Below are positions 7,694-16,209 of a DNA stretch of 64,000 nt, piece by piece. Position 1 is the stretch's first letter, and each line of letters starts with the position of its first letter. The notes under the pieces are model-generated. The model was not told the origin of the DNA. It saw only the letters and a list, made by a program, of their open reading frames with translations, and searched no databases. The DNA lies in NCBI RefSeq assembly GCF_002257645.1, contig NZ_NQMO01000008.1:186001-250000 (forward strand), given 5' to 3'. This DNA is from Paenibacillus sp. XY044. Its GTDB lineage: Bacteria; Bacillota; Bacilli; Paenibacillales; Paenibacillaceae. The position numbers were made by a program, and so were the translations under genes.

Positions 7694-8947
7694 ATGAGTA
7701 TCGAACATTACCAGCAAACGTACATTCAGAACAGCTTTGCGAACCGGATCGGCGGTTCCAATTATGGTAAAGACACAGCCATCTATAAATTTGAAAAAAT
7801 TAAGCGGGCCAAAGCCCAAGCCAAAAAGGACTTCCCGGATGTGGAGCTGATCGACCTTGGCGTAGGCGAGCCGGACGAGATGGCCGACGCCGGCATTGTG
7901 GCCAAGCTTGCGGAAGAAGCGGCCAAGCCGGAGAACCGCGGCTATGCGGATAACGGGATTCCTGAATTTAAGGAAGCGGCAGCCCAATACTTGAAGGAAG
8001 TCTTTAACGTAGACGGCATCGACCCGCAGACGGAAGTGCTGCACTCCATCGGCTCAAAGCCGGCCCTGGCGATGCTTCCGTCGGTGTTCATCAATCCGGG
8101 CGACGTGACCATCATCACCGTGCCGGGTTATCCGGTTCTGGGAACCCACACGAAATACCTCGGCGGGGAAGTGTACACTGTTGAGCTGAAGAAGGAAAAC
8201 AACTTCCTGCCGGATCTGAAGAGCATTCCGGAAGACATTGCGCGCCGCGCCAAACTGCTTTACCTCAACTATCCGAATAACCCGACGGGTGCAAGTGCCA
8301 CGGTCGAGTTTTTCACCGAAGTGGTGGAATGGGCGAAGAAGTACAACATCGTCGTCGTACATGACGCACCTTATGCAGCCCTGACTTATGACGGATTGAA
8401 GCCGCTGAGCTTCCTGTCGATTCCAGGCGCGAAGGACGTTGGCGTCGAGCTGCACTCGTTGTCCAAATCCTACAACATGACCGGCTGGCGGATCGGCTTT
8501 GTTGCCGGTAACCCGCTCGTCGTGAAAGCCTTCGGCGACGTGAAGGACAACAACGATTCCGGCCAGTTTATCGCTATTCAGAAAGCGGCCGCTTACGGTT
8601 TGGCCCATCCGGAAATTACGGAGAAGATTGCGGAGAAATATTCCCGCCGCCACGATATGCTGGTAGCCGCGCTGAACGAGCTGGGCTTCCAAGCCGAGAA
8701 ACCGAAAGGCTCTTTCTTCCTCTATGTGGAAGCGCCTAAGGGCATCAAAGGCGGAGTCCGCTTCAATTCCGGCGAGGACTTCTCCCAATACTTGATCCGT
8801 GAGAAGCTGATCTCTACCGTGCCTTGGGATGATGCCGGAAGCTTTGTCCGTTTCTCCGTCACTTTCGAATCCAAAGGACAAGAAGACGAGAAGCGTGTCA
8901 TCGCTGAAATTAAAAACCGCCTGAGCGACGTGGAATTCGAATTTTAA
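7694..8947 (+). CDS. dapL: LL-diaminopimelate aminotransferase
   Basis: 417 aa PLP-dependent fold-type I aminotransferase. It converts tetrahydrodipicolinate and glutamate to LL-diaminopimelate in one step, bypassing the succinylase and acetylase branches of lysine and peptidoglycan-precursor synthesis. NYPNNPTGA (near 194) and VVVHDAPYAALTYDG carry the cofactor-binding Asn, Asp and Tyr. SLSKSYNMTGWR holds the PLP lysine, Lys258. The N-terminal YIQNSFANRIGGSNYG and length fit DapL rather than AspC. Start ATG 7694. It is a single-gene unit closed by a strong terminator. Confidence 0.9.
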   Translation: MSIEHYQQTYIQNSFANRIGGSNYGKDTAIYKFEKIKRAKAQAKKDFPDVELIDLGVGEPDEMADAGIVAKLAEEAAKPENRGYADNGIPEFKEAAAQYLKEVFNVDGIDPQTEVLHSIGSKPALAMLPSVFINPGDVTIITVPGYPVLGTHTKYLGGEVYTVELKKENNFLPDLKSIPEDIARRAKLLYLNYPNNPTGASATVEFFTEVVEWAKKYNIVVVHDAPYAALTYDGLKPLSFLSIPGAKDVGVELHSLSKSYNMTGWRIGFVAGNPLVVKAFGDVKDNNDSGQFIAIQKAAAYGLAHPEITEKIAEKYSRRHDMLVAALNELGFQAEKPKGSFFLYVEAPKGIKGGVRFNSGEDFSQYLIREKLISTVPWDDAGSFVRFSVTFESKGQEDEKRVIAEIKNRLSDVEFEF

Positions 8948-8961
8948 TGGAATGTACAGCA

Positions 8962-8998
8962 AGATCCGCCCTGACATGCAGGGCGGATCTTTTTTTTT
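8962..8998 (+). terminator. Terminator of dapL
   Basis: AGATCCGCCCTG and CAGGGCGGATCT form a perfect stem around ACATG... and are followed by an eight-base T-run. It reads on the plus strand only. Confidence 0.9.
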
Positions 8999-9008
8999 CG
9001 CCGCAGCG

Positions 9009-9620
9009 TTATATCACCTGATGAAGTCCGATAAAGATGAGAATAAGGCCGGCAAGGAGGCTGGCGCTTTTGCCTAGGCGTTCCCCGGCGATTTTTCGGC
9101 CGATGAGAGAGCAGAGGCCCACGCTGGCAAAGCTGAAGATGCCTGACAAAATCGACGTTTCCCAAATGCCGATATGGGTAATCCCGGCGTCGAAGCCGCC
9201 CGCCAGGTTATTGACCGACAGCGCGATGCCGAGCACGATCGATTCCTTGAAATCGACCGATTTGGACGCGTTAATGTCGGCGGTTTCGGGATTTTGCAGG
9301 ATCCGGGTGAGCCAGTTCCGCCGGTCTGAATGCCGGGCCAATTGCTCCTGCAGCAGCGGCTGAATGATGACCCAGGTTCCGATCGTCACGAGGATGACCA
9401 TGCCGACGATATTGCACACGGAGGGCGGCAGCCAGGCGGACAGCACTTTTCCGGAGATCCCGCCGATCCAGGTCAGCAAAAATCCGATAAACGCGATGAC
9501 GATACCCGCCAATGCCGGTATTTTTATATTTCTTACACCATAGGCCACGCCGACGCCCGCATTATCGAGATTGGCGGCAAGCGCGATGGAAATCGCCGGA
9601 ATCCAAACAGCCAGATCCAT
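9009..9620 (-). CDS. ytaF: Sporulation membrane protein YtaF (MntP-like)
   Basis: 203 aa with about six hydrophobic segments. The N-terminal ISIALAANLDNAGVGVAYGVR and the repeated SVNNLAGGFDAGITHIG half-motif show the internally duplicated fold of the YtaF/MntP manganese-efflux superfamily. A cytoplasmic loop (about 90-125, PLLQEQLARHSDRRNW) joins the halves. I recognise the YtaF subgroup, linked in Bacillus to sporulation; transport substrate is not established from sequence. Start ATG 9620 follows AAAGGAGCTGAC. It is divergent from the XRE/DUF1232 gene. Confidence 0.85.
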   Translation of the reverse strand: MDLAVWIPAISIALAANLDNAGVGVAYGVRNIKIPALAGIVIAFIGFLLTWIGGISGKVLSAWLPPSVCNIVGMVILVTIGTWVIIQPLLQEQLARHSDRRNWLTRILQNPETADINASKSVDFKESIVLGIALSVNNLAGGFDAGITHIGIWETSILSGIFSFASVGLCSLIGRKIAGERLGKSASLLAGLILIFIGLHQVI

Positions 9621-9788
9621 GATGTCAGCTCCTTTAATTGAGGTAATACATCATATGGGGCTGTTGAGAAAAAGTGACGGGGATGGGCCAATTTGTTGAG
9701 ATATTGTCAACAAGGGTTCGGCAGCGAGTGTGCGTTGTTGACTTAAGCGAAACGAATCCATTTTCAAGGCAGGAAGGGAGTGAGGCTT

Positions 9789-10475
9789 ATGGTCTCAGGG
9801 CAGAATCCGGCGTCCCATGCGAAATTGGCAAATATCATAAAGGCGGCACTTAAACAGCAGTCGCTTTCCATGCGCGGCCTTAGCGCGTTGACGGGAATGG
9901 ATACCGCAACGATATCAAGAATTGTCAACGGAAAACAGCAGGCACGGCTGGAGCATCTGCAGCATTTCGCACTCCACCTGGGCATACCGATGGAGGTACT
10001 GTTATCAGCCGCGGGGTATCCGATTGACGGCAGTATGCAGCAGAAGGTTGCAGAACAGGCAGATACAGGTACAGGCAGCGCAGGCACTATGGAGCAGGAA
10101 CTGCTGCGCGTGTTTGACAGGCTGGGCCTGGATATGCGGGACATCACGGAACGGGTCCGGCAGGAGCTGGCGAAGTACGAAGAATATGCGGAGACCCGGG
10201 AAGGCAGCGAGCTGATTACCGATCGGTTTCCGGAGAAGCTTGAACAGCTGCAGAGCGCCGGATTTTATATCCAGCAGCTGAATGATTTGTACGCCCGCTA
10301 TCATGAACCGGATGTTCCCGCCAATATGAAGACGGTGATCGGGAGCGGCCTGCTCTATTTTGTATTATCCGCCGACATTATCCCGGATTACAGTTTTCCG
10401 CTTGGGTATATAGACGATGCGCTGGCAGTGCGGCTGGTACTGGAACGGCTGAAGGAAATGGAAACAAGTCCATGA
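9789..10475 (+). CDS. XRE-type HTH protein with C-terminal DUF1232
   Basis: 228 aa. Residues about 8-65 form a Cro/C1-type helix-turn-helix (LSMRGLSALTGMDTATISRIVNGKQQARLEHLQHFA). A helical linker follows. The last 75 residues (LYARYHEPDVPANMKTVIGSGLLYFVLSADIIPDYSFPLGYIDDA) are a DUF1232/YkvA-type membrane-associated domain. A DNA-binding domain fused to a hydrophobic module suggests a membrane-linked regulator; this is inference. Start ATG 9789 follows AAGGGAGTGAGG; GTG 9780 is the alternative. It lies immediately upstream of tatC-tatA in the same direction. Confidence 0.8.
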   Translation: MVSGQNPASHAKLANIIKAALKQQSLSMRGLSALTGMDTATISRIVNGKQQARLEHLQHFALHLGIPMEVLLSAAGYPIDGSMQQKVAEQADTGTGSAGTMEQELLRVFDRLGLDMRDITERVRQELAKYEEYAETREGSELITDRFPEKLEQLQSAGFYIQQLNDLYARYHEPDVPANMKTVIGSGLLYFVLSADIIPDYSFPLGYIDDALAVRLVLERLKEMETSP

Positions 10476-10562
10476 TTTTTGCGGCCAAACATGGTAAAGT
10501 GGACATAGCAATAAGGGCGATTGTATTTGACAACAAATGCCCAAAGTGGGAGTTGAGCAGCT

Positions 10563-11330
10563 CTGTTTAAACATTGGAAATGGGATTCGTATGTCGAACA
10601 TTTAGGCGAATTGCGCAAGCGCCTTTTTTGGATTTTGGGCGCGTTTTTGGTTTCAATGATCGCGGCGATGTTCGTGGTGGGAGACGTGCTTCACTTCTTG
10701 AAGGGCAGGCCGCCGGCCTCGCTGGTCGAATGGAACGCGTTCAGCCCGTGGGAAGGCGTACGCATGTATATGTACATTGCCGCCGCCCTGTCGCTGGTCG
10801 TAGCGGTTCCTTTTACGATGCTGCAAATTTGGGCATTTGCCAAAAAGGGACTGCGTAAAAGCGAGCAAAGAGCGGCGCTAAAGTATGTTCCTGCTGCGTT
10901 CGTGCTGCTGCTTGTCGGGTTTGCGTTTGCCTATTTTGTCGTGTTCCCGATGGCGTTCCGCTTTACGACGAACATGACCAAAAACCTGGGATTGGTAGAG
11001 ACGTACGGCATTTCGCAGTACTTTACATTTTTGACCAATATCGTGGTTCCGGTGTCGCTCGCTTTTGAGCTGCCGGTGCTCGTTATGCTGCTGACAAGGC
11101 TGCGTGTCATCAACCCGGGACTGCTGGGAAAAATGCGCAAGGTCTCGTACATGGTGCTGGTCTTCATCGCATGCATGATTTCTCCGCCTGAGTTTTTTTC
11201 GCATATTTCGGTGTCGGTGCCGTTTATTCTGCTGTACGAAATCAGCGTTCTGATGTCCAAGCTGGTGCACCGCAAGCAAGTAAAGCTGGATGCGGGTACC
11301 AAGGATCGGATGAATTACGGTTCAGCATAA
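10563..11330 (+). CDS. tatC: Sec-independent translocase subunit TatC
   Basis: About 255 aa if translation starts at CTG 10563. TatC recognises twin-arginine signal peptides and assembles with TatA. Six hydrophobic segments are visible, plus the family's N-terminal EHLGELRKRL and the SPWEGVRMY region. The only conventional start in frame is TTG 10611, which lies inside the conserved ELRKR motif and would remove EHLGE. The frame is open back to a TGA at 10554, and CTG 10563 has GGGAG ten bases upstream. A rare CTG start is therefore proposed; a base error near 10550-10600 is the alternative. Followed by tatA. Confidence 0.85.
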   Translation: MFKHWKWDSYVEHLGELRKRLFWILGAFLVSMIAAMFVVGDVLHFLKGRPPASLVEWNAFSPWEGVRMYMYIAAALSLVVAVPFTMLQIWAFAKKGLRKSEQRAALKYVPAAFVLLLVGFAFAYFVVFPMAFRFTTNMTKNLGLVETYGISQYFTFLTNIVVPVSLAFELPVLVMLLTRLRVINPGLLGKMRKVSYMVLVFIACMISPPEFFSHISVSVPFILLYEISVLMSKLVHRKQVKLDAGTKDRMNYGSA

Positions 11331-11415
11331 GCGGGTTCGACCCGGCACTTACATATGCTGAAATCATATGGATCGGCTGGTTTATAAAATGGTTTAAAGG
11401 AGGGCAATCTACATT

Positions 11416-11673
11416 ATGTTAAGCGATATTGGTTTGCCGGGATTCATTCTGCTGGCCGTGCTTGCGCTGCTGTTATTCGGACCGAACAAGCTGCCCGGAT
11501 TGGGCCGGTCAGCCGGACGTATGCTGCGGGAATTTAAAAACGAAATGAGCGACATTATGGGGGACTCGCCGCGACAGAAGCGCAGACCGGAGCAGGTGTC
11601 TGAGATAGAGCCGGAGCAGCAGCCTCAAGCCGTTCGGACGGAATCTGCCGCATCCCAGCGTTTGCCGGAATAA
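11416..11673 (+). CDS. tatA: Twin-arginine translocase pore subunit TatA
   Basis: 85 aa. A single N-terminal membrane helix (about residues 5-20, LPGFILLAVLALLLFG) meets the FGPNKLPGLGRSAGR hinge and amphipathic helix, the family signature. A charged Gln/Glu-rich tail follows. Start ATG 11416 follows AAAGGAGGGCAA. Together with tatC this forms a minimal TatAC system like those of Bacillus. No obvious Tat substrate gene is adjacent. Confidence 0.93.
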   Translation: MLSDIGLPGFILLAVLALLLFGPNKLPGLGRSAGRMLREFKNEMSDIMGDSPRQKRRPEQVSEIEPEQQPQAVRTESAASQRLPE

Positions 11674-11703
11674 AATTCCACGGATCGGGAAGGCTAAGCT
11701 CGG

Positions 11704-11732
11704 TTGACAACAGACGATCAGTCTGTCATAAT
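11704..11732 (+). promoter_or_regulatory. Promoter of the pyr operon
   Basis: TTGACA at 11704-11709 and CATAAT at 11727-11732 with 17-bp spacing, upstream of the attenuator leader. No other strong promoter is seen between tatA and pyrR. Confidence 0.75.
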
Positions 11733-11739
11733 CTTTTGT

Positions 11740-11960
11740 AGTTGAATGGATTGATCCTGAAGCAACGTAACTTCCGTTCATTCCATCTGAATAAGCACCT
11801 TTAAATCAGTCCCGTGAGACTGGCAAGGTAACGTGAACTGAGGTTCACTTCGCGGCAGCATACTGTCTGCTTCAAGCCGCCCAGAGAATCTCTATGTCTA
11901 TCAGCAAATGCTGATGGCTTCTAACTCCTTGCCTACGGGCAAGGAGTTTTTTGTTATCTT
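11740..11960 (+). promoter_or_regulatory. PyrR-binding attenuator leader of the pyr operon
   Basis: The leader contains the PyrR anti-antiterminator signature near 11807-11833 (AATCAGTCCCGTGAGACTGGCAAGG), matching the known stem-loop with its purine-rich loop and conserved flanks. It ends in a terminator hairpin at 11923-11952. Known mechanism: UMP-loaded PyrR binds this RNA and favours termination. Only this one attenuator is visible; Bacillus subtilis has three. Confidence 0.85.
11923..11952 (+). terminator. pyr attenuator terminator
   Basis: AACTCCTTGCC and GGCAAGGAGTT form a stem around TACG... and are followed by TTTTTTGTT. It is the switchable terminator of the PyrR system. Confidence 0.88.
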
Positions 11961-12066
11961 GCTCTCTCAAAGTACCTGAGTAGGCATTGCAACAAAACCT
12001 CATTTTATGGGGAATCCACGGGTCTGGCAAACAAATCCCTTTAAGACGGAAGAAGGAGTGTGGAGC

Positions 12067-12621
12067 ATGAGCAACGAGGTGCATGTCATTATGGATGAAA
12101 CGGCGATCCGCCGTGCACTGACAAGGATTGCACACGAAATACTGGAGAGGAACAAGGGGATTGAAAATTGTGTGTTCATCGGGATCAAAACCCGGGGAGA
12201 ATTTCTGGCCCAGCGCATCGCCGGCAAAATTCTCGAAATCGAAGGTACCCCGGTTCAATGGGGCGCCGTTGACGTCACCCGGTACCGGGACGACCAGAAA
12301 GACAGTGAAGCTTCCCTGACAGAAGCCAACATCGGCTTGGATAAATTCGATATTCATGATAAAAAAGTGATTTTGTTCGACGACGTGCTGTATACGGGCC
12401 GGACGATCCGCGCCGCAATGGACGCCCTGATGGACTGCGGACGGCCGCAGATGATTCAGCTGGCAGTACTGGCGGACCGGGGACACCGGGAGCTGCCGAT
12501 CCGGCCGGATTATATCGGCAAGAACGTTCCGACGGCAAGGTCCGAGCAAATTGAAGTCGCCCTCACGGAAACAGACGGCAAGGACGAAGTGACGATTATT
12601 CAAAACCGGGAGGAGAAATAA
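12067..12621 (+). CDS. pyrR: Bifunctional pyr regulator / uracil phosphoribosyltransferase PyrR
   Basis: 184 aa. Known role: UMP-dependent RNA-binding attenuator protein with secondary UPRTase activity. The PRPP-binding loop VILFDDVLYTGRT is at residues 101-113, and the conserved DVTRYRDD (69-76) and LADRGHRELPIRPDYIGKN blocks are intact. Start ATG 12067 follows GAAGGAGTGTGG. First gene of pyrR-B-C-carA-carB-F-E, directly after the attenuator it controls. Confidence 0.97.
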   Translation: MSNEVHVIMDETAIRRALTRIAHEILERNKGIENCVFIGIKTRGEFLAQRIAGKILEIEGTPVQWGAVDVTRYRDDQKDSEASLTEANIGLDKFDIHDKKVILFDDVLYTGRTIRAAMDALMDCGRPQMIQLAVLADRGHRELPIRPDYIGKNVPTARSEQIEVALTETDGKDEVTIIQNREEK

Positions 12622-12622
12622 C

Positions 12623-13531
12623 ATGCTGACGATGACGCAGCTGAAGGACCGGAGCTTGCTCGGACTGAAGGATCTGGGCCGCGACGAGATCGAATCGATC
12701 CTGAACCGGGCCGCGTATTGGGAAGCCCAGCAAGAAAAGCTGGTACCGGTTCTGGCCTCCAAGTTCGTGGCCAACATGTTCTTTGAAAACAGCACGCGGA
12801 CGCGCTTTTCCTTCGAAATGGCCGAGAAACGCTTAGGCGCACAGGTGCTCAACTTTACGGCGGCAGCCTCAAGCGTGGAAAAGGGCGAATCGATATACGA
12901 CACCGTAAGAACGCTGGAATCGATGGGGATCGACGCAGGTGTCATCCGGCTGAAGCCGGCTGGGGTGCTGCAGGAGCTGTCCAGCAAAATCTCGGTTCCG
13001 CTCATCAATGCAGGGGACGGTAATAATGAGCATCCGACGCAGGCGCTGCTCGACCTGTACACGATGAAGAAACGGTTCGGCAGCCTTCAGGGCCTGACGG
13101 TGTCGATCATCGGGGACATTCTGCACAGCAGGGTGGCCCGGTCGGACCTATGGGCGCTGCGCAAGTTCGGGGCCGAAGTCAAATTCTGCGCGCCGCACAA
13201 CATGACGGCACCGGAGCTTGAGCCGTTTGCCAAATTCGTTACGATGGAAGAGGCGCTCCGCTCGGACGTGGTCATGATGCTGAGGGTTCAGCTTGAGCGC
13301 CATGCGACCGGCATGCTGAAATCGGCGGAGGAATACAGAGCGCAGTACGGTTTGACGGAGGAGCGGGCTTCCAAATTGTCCAAGCATACATTGATTATGC
13401 ACCCTGCTCCGGTTAACCGGAACGTGGAGATCGACGATGCGGTCGTCGAGAGCGAACAGTCGGCGATCTTCCCGCAAATGAGCAACGGCGTTCCGATCCG
13501 CATGGCTGTCATGGAACGGGCGATGAAATAA
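12623..13531 (+). CDS. pyrB: Aspartate carbamoyltransferase catalytic subunit
   Basis: 302 aa. Condenses carbamoyl phosphate with aspartate, the first committed step of pyrimidine synthesis. The carbamoyl-phosphate loop FFENSTRTRFSFE is near 53-65, HPTQ is in the central part, and PAPVNR lies near the C-terminus. No pyrI regulatory subunit is present, as is usual in Bacilli. Start ATG 12623 lies one base after the pyrR stop codon, with GGAGGAG just upstream. Confidence 0.97.
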   Translation: MLTMTQLKDRSLLGLKDLGRDEIESILNRAAYWEAQQEKLVPVLASKFVANMFFENSTRTRFSFEMAEKRLGAQVLNFTAAASSVEKGESIYDTVRTLESMGIDAGVIRLKPAGVLQELSSKISVPLINAGDGNNEHPTQALLDLYTMKKRFGSLQGLTVSIIGDILHSRVARSDLWALRKFGAEVKFCAPHNMTAPELEPFAKFVTMEEALRSDVVMMLRVQLERHATGMLKSAEEYRAQYGLTEERASKLSKHTLIMHPAPVNRNVEIDDAVVESEQSAIFPQMSNGVPIRMAVMERAMK

Positions 13532-13642
13532 TCAAGGTCTATATAGGCTTGAACGAATTTTATTAATAAATATACACAAAAGTGAATTAATATTATACAA
13601 TAGATTGGAAGCCACTGTGCCAATCAACGACCGGAGGTACTC

Positions 13643-14926
13643 ATGATACAAATCATAACGAACGCAAGCGTACTGAACGAACAAGGGAAACAGGTAAGCA
13701 AGCATATCGTCATCGAGGACGGCATCATTAAAACTTTGGTGGAACCGGATGCCGGCTGGAGCGCTCCCGAAGGGGCGGAAGTGACGGACGCTGCCGGCAA
13801 ACTGGTTACGCCGGGCTTGATCGATATGCATGTCCATCTGCGTGAACCCGGATTTGAACATAAGGAAACGATCGAGACTGGCAGCCGCTCGGCAGCCAAT
13901 GGCGGCTTTACGACCATCGCCTGCATGCCGAACACGAAGCCGGTAACCGACAATCCGGACACGGTCCGGCTGGTGCTGGAGAAAGCCCGTGAGGCTGGAA
14001 TCGTGAAGGTGCTGCCTTATGCCGCGATTACAGTGCGGGAGCTCGGACGGGAGCTGACGGATTTTGCGGCGCTCAAAGAGGCGGGAGCGGTCGGCTTCAC
14101 CGACGACGGCGTCGGCGTACAGAACGCTAAGATGATGAAAGACGCCATGTACCGGGCAAAAGAGCTGAACATGCCGGTGATCGCGCACTGTGAAGAGAAT
14201 TCCCTGGTCGAGGGGGGATCCGTGACGGAAGGCAAGTTTGCCGAGCAGCACGGACTGATCGGCATCCCGAACGAGTCGGAAGCGATTCATGTGGGGCGCG
14301 ACATCCTGCTGGCGGAAGCGACGGGCGTGCACTACCATGTGTGCCATGTCAGCACGGAGCAGTCGGTTCGGCTGATCCGCCAGGCCAAAGAAGTCGGCAT
14401 TCATGTCACCGCTGAGGTGTGCCCGCACCATCTGCTGCTGTCGGATGAAGACATTCCGGGGCTTGACGCCAACTGGAAAATGAATCCGCCGCTGCGCTCG
14501 CCGCGGGACGTGGAAGCCTGCATCGATGGGCTGCTGGACGGAACGCTCGACATCATCGTGACCGACCATGCGCCGCATGCGGCTGAAGAGAAAGCCAAAG
14601 GCATGGAAATGGCACCGTTTGGCATCGTAGGCTTCGAGACGGCCTTCCCGCTCTTGTATACCAAATTCGTGGCGACAGGCAAATGGGATCTGGGCATGCT
14701 GGTCGAGCGAATGACCTCCGAACCGGCCCGGGTGTTCGGTTTGAACACCGGACGGCTTGAGGAAGGCGCTCCCGCCGACCTGGCGATGATTGATCTGGAG
14801 ACCGAAAAAGCAGTGAATCCGGAAGAGTTTGCCTCGAAGGGACGGAATACGCCGTTTACCGGGTGGAAGCTGAAGGGCTGGCCGGTAAAAACCTGGGTGG
14901 ACGGCAAAGTGGTGTTTGAAGCCTAA
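13643..14926 (+). CDS. pyrC: Dihydroorotase
   Basis: 427 aa zinc amidohydrolase of the longer, class I type. It cyclises carbamoyl aspartate to dihydroorotate. Metal ligands His63 and His65 lie in DMHVHLREPG, and the later IAHCEE, HVCHVST and VTDHAPH motifs provide the remaining active-site residues. Start ATG 13643 follows CGGAGGTACTC. A 111-bp AT-rich gap separates it from pyrB and includes TATACAAT-like sequence, so a minor internal promoter is possible. Confidence 0.97.
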   Translation: MIQIITNASVLNEQGKQVSKHIVIEDGIIKTLVEPDAGWSAPEGAEVTDAAGKLVTPGLIDMHVHLREPGFEHKETIETGSRSAANGGFTTIACMPNTKPVTDNPDTVRLVLEKAREAGIVKVLPYAAITVRELGRELTDFAALKEAGAVGFTDDGVGVQNAKMMKDAMYRAKELNMPVIAHCEENSLVEGGSVTEGKFAEQHGLIGIPNESEAIHVGRDILLAEATGVHYHVCHVSTEQSVRLIRQAKEVGIHVTAEVCPHHLLLSDEDIPGLDANWKMNPPLRSPRDVEACIDGLLDGTLDIIVTDHAPHAAEEKAKGMEMAPFGIVGFETAFPLLYTKFVATGKWDLGMLVERMTSEPARVFGLNTGRLEEGAPADLAMIDLETEKAVNPEEFASKGRNTPFTGWKLKGWPVKTWVDGKVVFEA

Positions 14927-14983
14927 GACCGGATATGCCGGTCCGGATCGCTTTAATAAAAGAAGAAACAGATATAGATAGAA

Positions 14984-15028
14984 TGAACTAAAGAAATGAA
15001 ATTTTATAGGGCGTAAATCTTTAGTTCA
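14984..15028 (+). repeat. Inverted repeat between pyrC and carA
   Basis: TGAACTAAAG (14984-14993) and CTTTAGTTCA (15019-15028) are perfect 10-bp complements around a 25-base loop. No T-run follows, so it does not look like a terminator; an mRNA-stabilising or processing hairpin, or an operator, is possible. Confidence 0.5.
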
Positions 15029-15077
15029 ATCAATACAGAATACTAACTTTACGTAATTTGACAGAGGAGTGAGTGGG

Positions 15078-16208
15078 ATGCAGGCAAGATTGCTGTTGGA
15101 GGACGGAACGCTGTTTACAGGCAGTGCTTTCGGAGCAGAAGGTGAAACGACGGGCGAAGTCGTGTTTAATACAGGGATTACGGGATACCAGGAGGTGCTG
15201 TCGGACCCGTCGTACTGCGGGCAAATCGTAACGATGACGTTCCCGCTGATCGGCAACTACGGCATTACGCGCGACGATTTTGAGTCGGTTGCGCCGTATG
15301 TGCACGGTTTTGTCGTACGACGCCACGAAACGGTGCCGAGCAACTGGCGCGCCGAATACAGCGTGGATACGCTGCTGAAGGAATACGGCATCGTCGGCAT
15401 CAGTGACATCGATACACGCATGCTGACCCGTCTCATTCGCAGCCACGGCACGATGAAGGGGATTCTGACGACTTCCGCTCAGTCCGTCGAGGAACTGAGA
15501 GAGCGTCTTGCCGCGAGCACGCTGATGACCGATCAGGTAGCGCGCGTGTCCACGAAGCATACTTACAACAGCCCGGGTGCGAGAGAGCGGATCGTGCTCA
15601 TCGACTACGGCGCCAAGAGCGGTATTTTGCGCGAGCTGACTTCCCGCGGCTGCGACGTGGTAGTCGTTCCGCATGACACGACGGCTGAGGAAATCCGCCG
15701 GCTGAATCCGGACGGCATCCAGCTGTCCAACGGGCCGGGGGATCCTAAAGATGTACCGCATGCGATCCAGACGATCAAAGATCTGCTTGGCGAATATCCG
15801 ATCTTCGGCATCTGCCTGGGTCACCAGCTGTTCGCCCTGGCTTGCGGCGCCGATACGGAGAAGCTGAAATTCGGCCATCGCGGCGGCAACCATCCGGTGA
15901 AGGATCTCGCGACCAACCGCTGCTATATTACCTCGCAGAACCATGGCTATACGGTAAAGGATGACTCCGTTGCCGGCACGGAGCTCGAGGTTACACATAT
16001 CAACAACAACGACAAGACGGTTGAAGGACTCAAGCACAAGAAGTACCCGGCCTTTACCGTACAGTACCATCCGGAAGCGGCCCCTGGCCCTTACGACAAC
16101 AGCTATTTGTTTGACCAGTTCTTAAAAATGATAGCCGACCATAAACAGCAAAAACCCGCAAAACCGCGCCAAGCGGAACTGGCTGCAGCCGTGAAAGGAG
16201 CACGATAA
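15078..16208 (+). CDS. carA: Carbamoyl-phosphate synthase small (glutaminase) subunit
   Basis: 376 aa. Hydrolyses glutamine and passes ammonia to CarB. The N-terminal CarA-specific domain (FNTGITGYQEVLSDPSY) is followed by a class I glutamine amidotransferase domain with nucleophile Cys246 in FGICLGHQ and the His/Glu of the QYHPEAAPGP block. Start ATG 15078 has GAGGAG eight bases upstream; GTG 15069 overlaps that site and is less likely. carB begins two bases after the stop. Confidence 0.96.
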   Translation: MQARLLLEDGTLFTGSAFGAEGETTGEVVFNTGITGYQEVLSDPSYCGQIVTMTFPLIGNYGITRDDFESVAPYVHGFVVRRHETVPSNWRAEYSVDTLLKEYGIVGISDIDTRMLTRLIRSHGTMKGILTTSAQSVEELRERLAASTLMTDQVARVSTKHTYNSPGARERIVLIDYGAKSGILRELTSRGCDVVVVPHDTTAEEIRRLNPDGIQLSNGPGDPKDVPHAIQTIKDLLGEYPIFGICLGHQLFALACGADTEKLKFGHRGGNHPVKDLATNRCYITSQNHGYTVKDDSVAGTELEVTHINNNDKTVEGLKHKKYPAFTVQYHPEAAPGPYDNSYLFDQFLKMIADHKQQKPAKPRQAELAAAVKGAR

Positions 16209-16209
16209 T

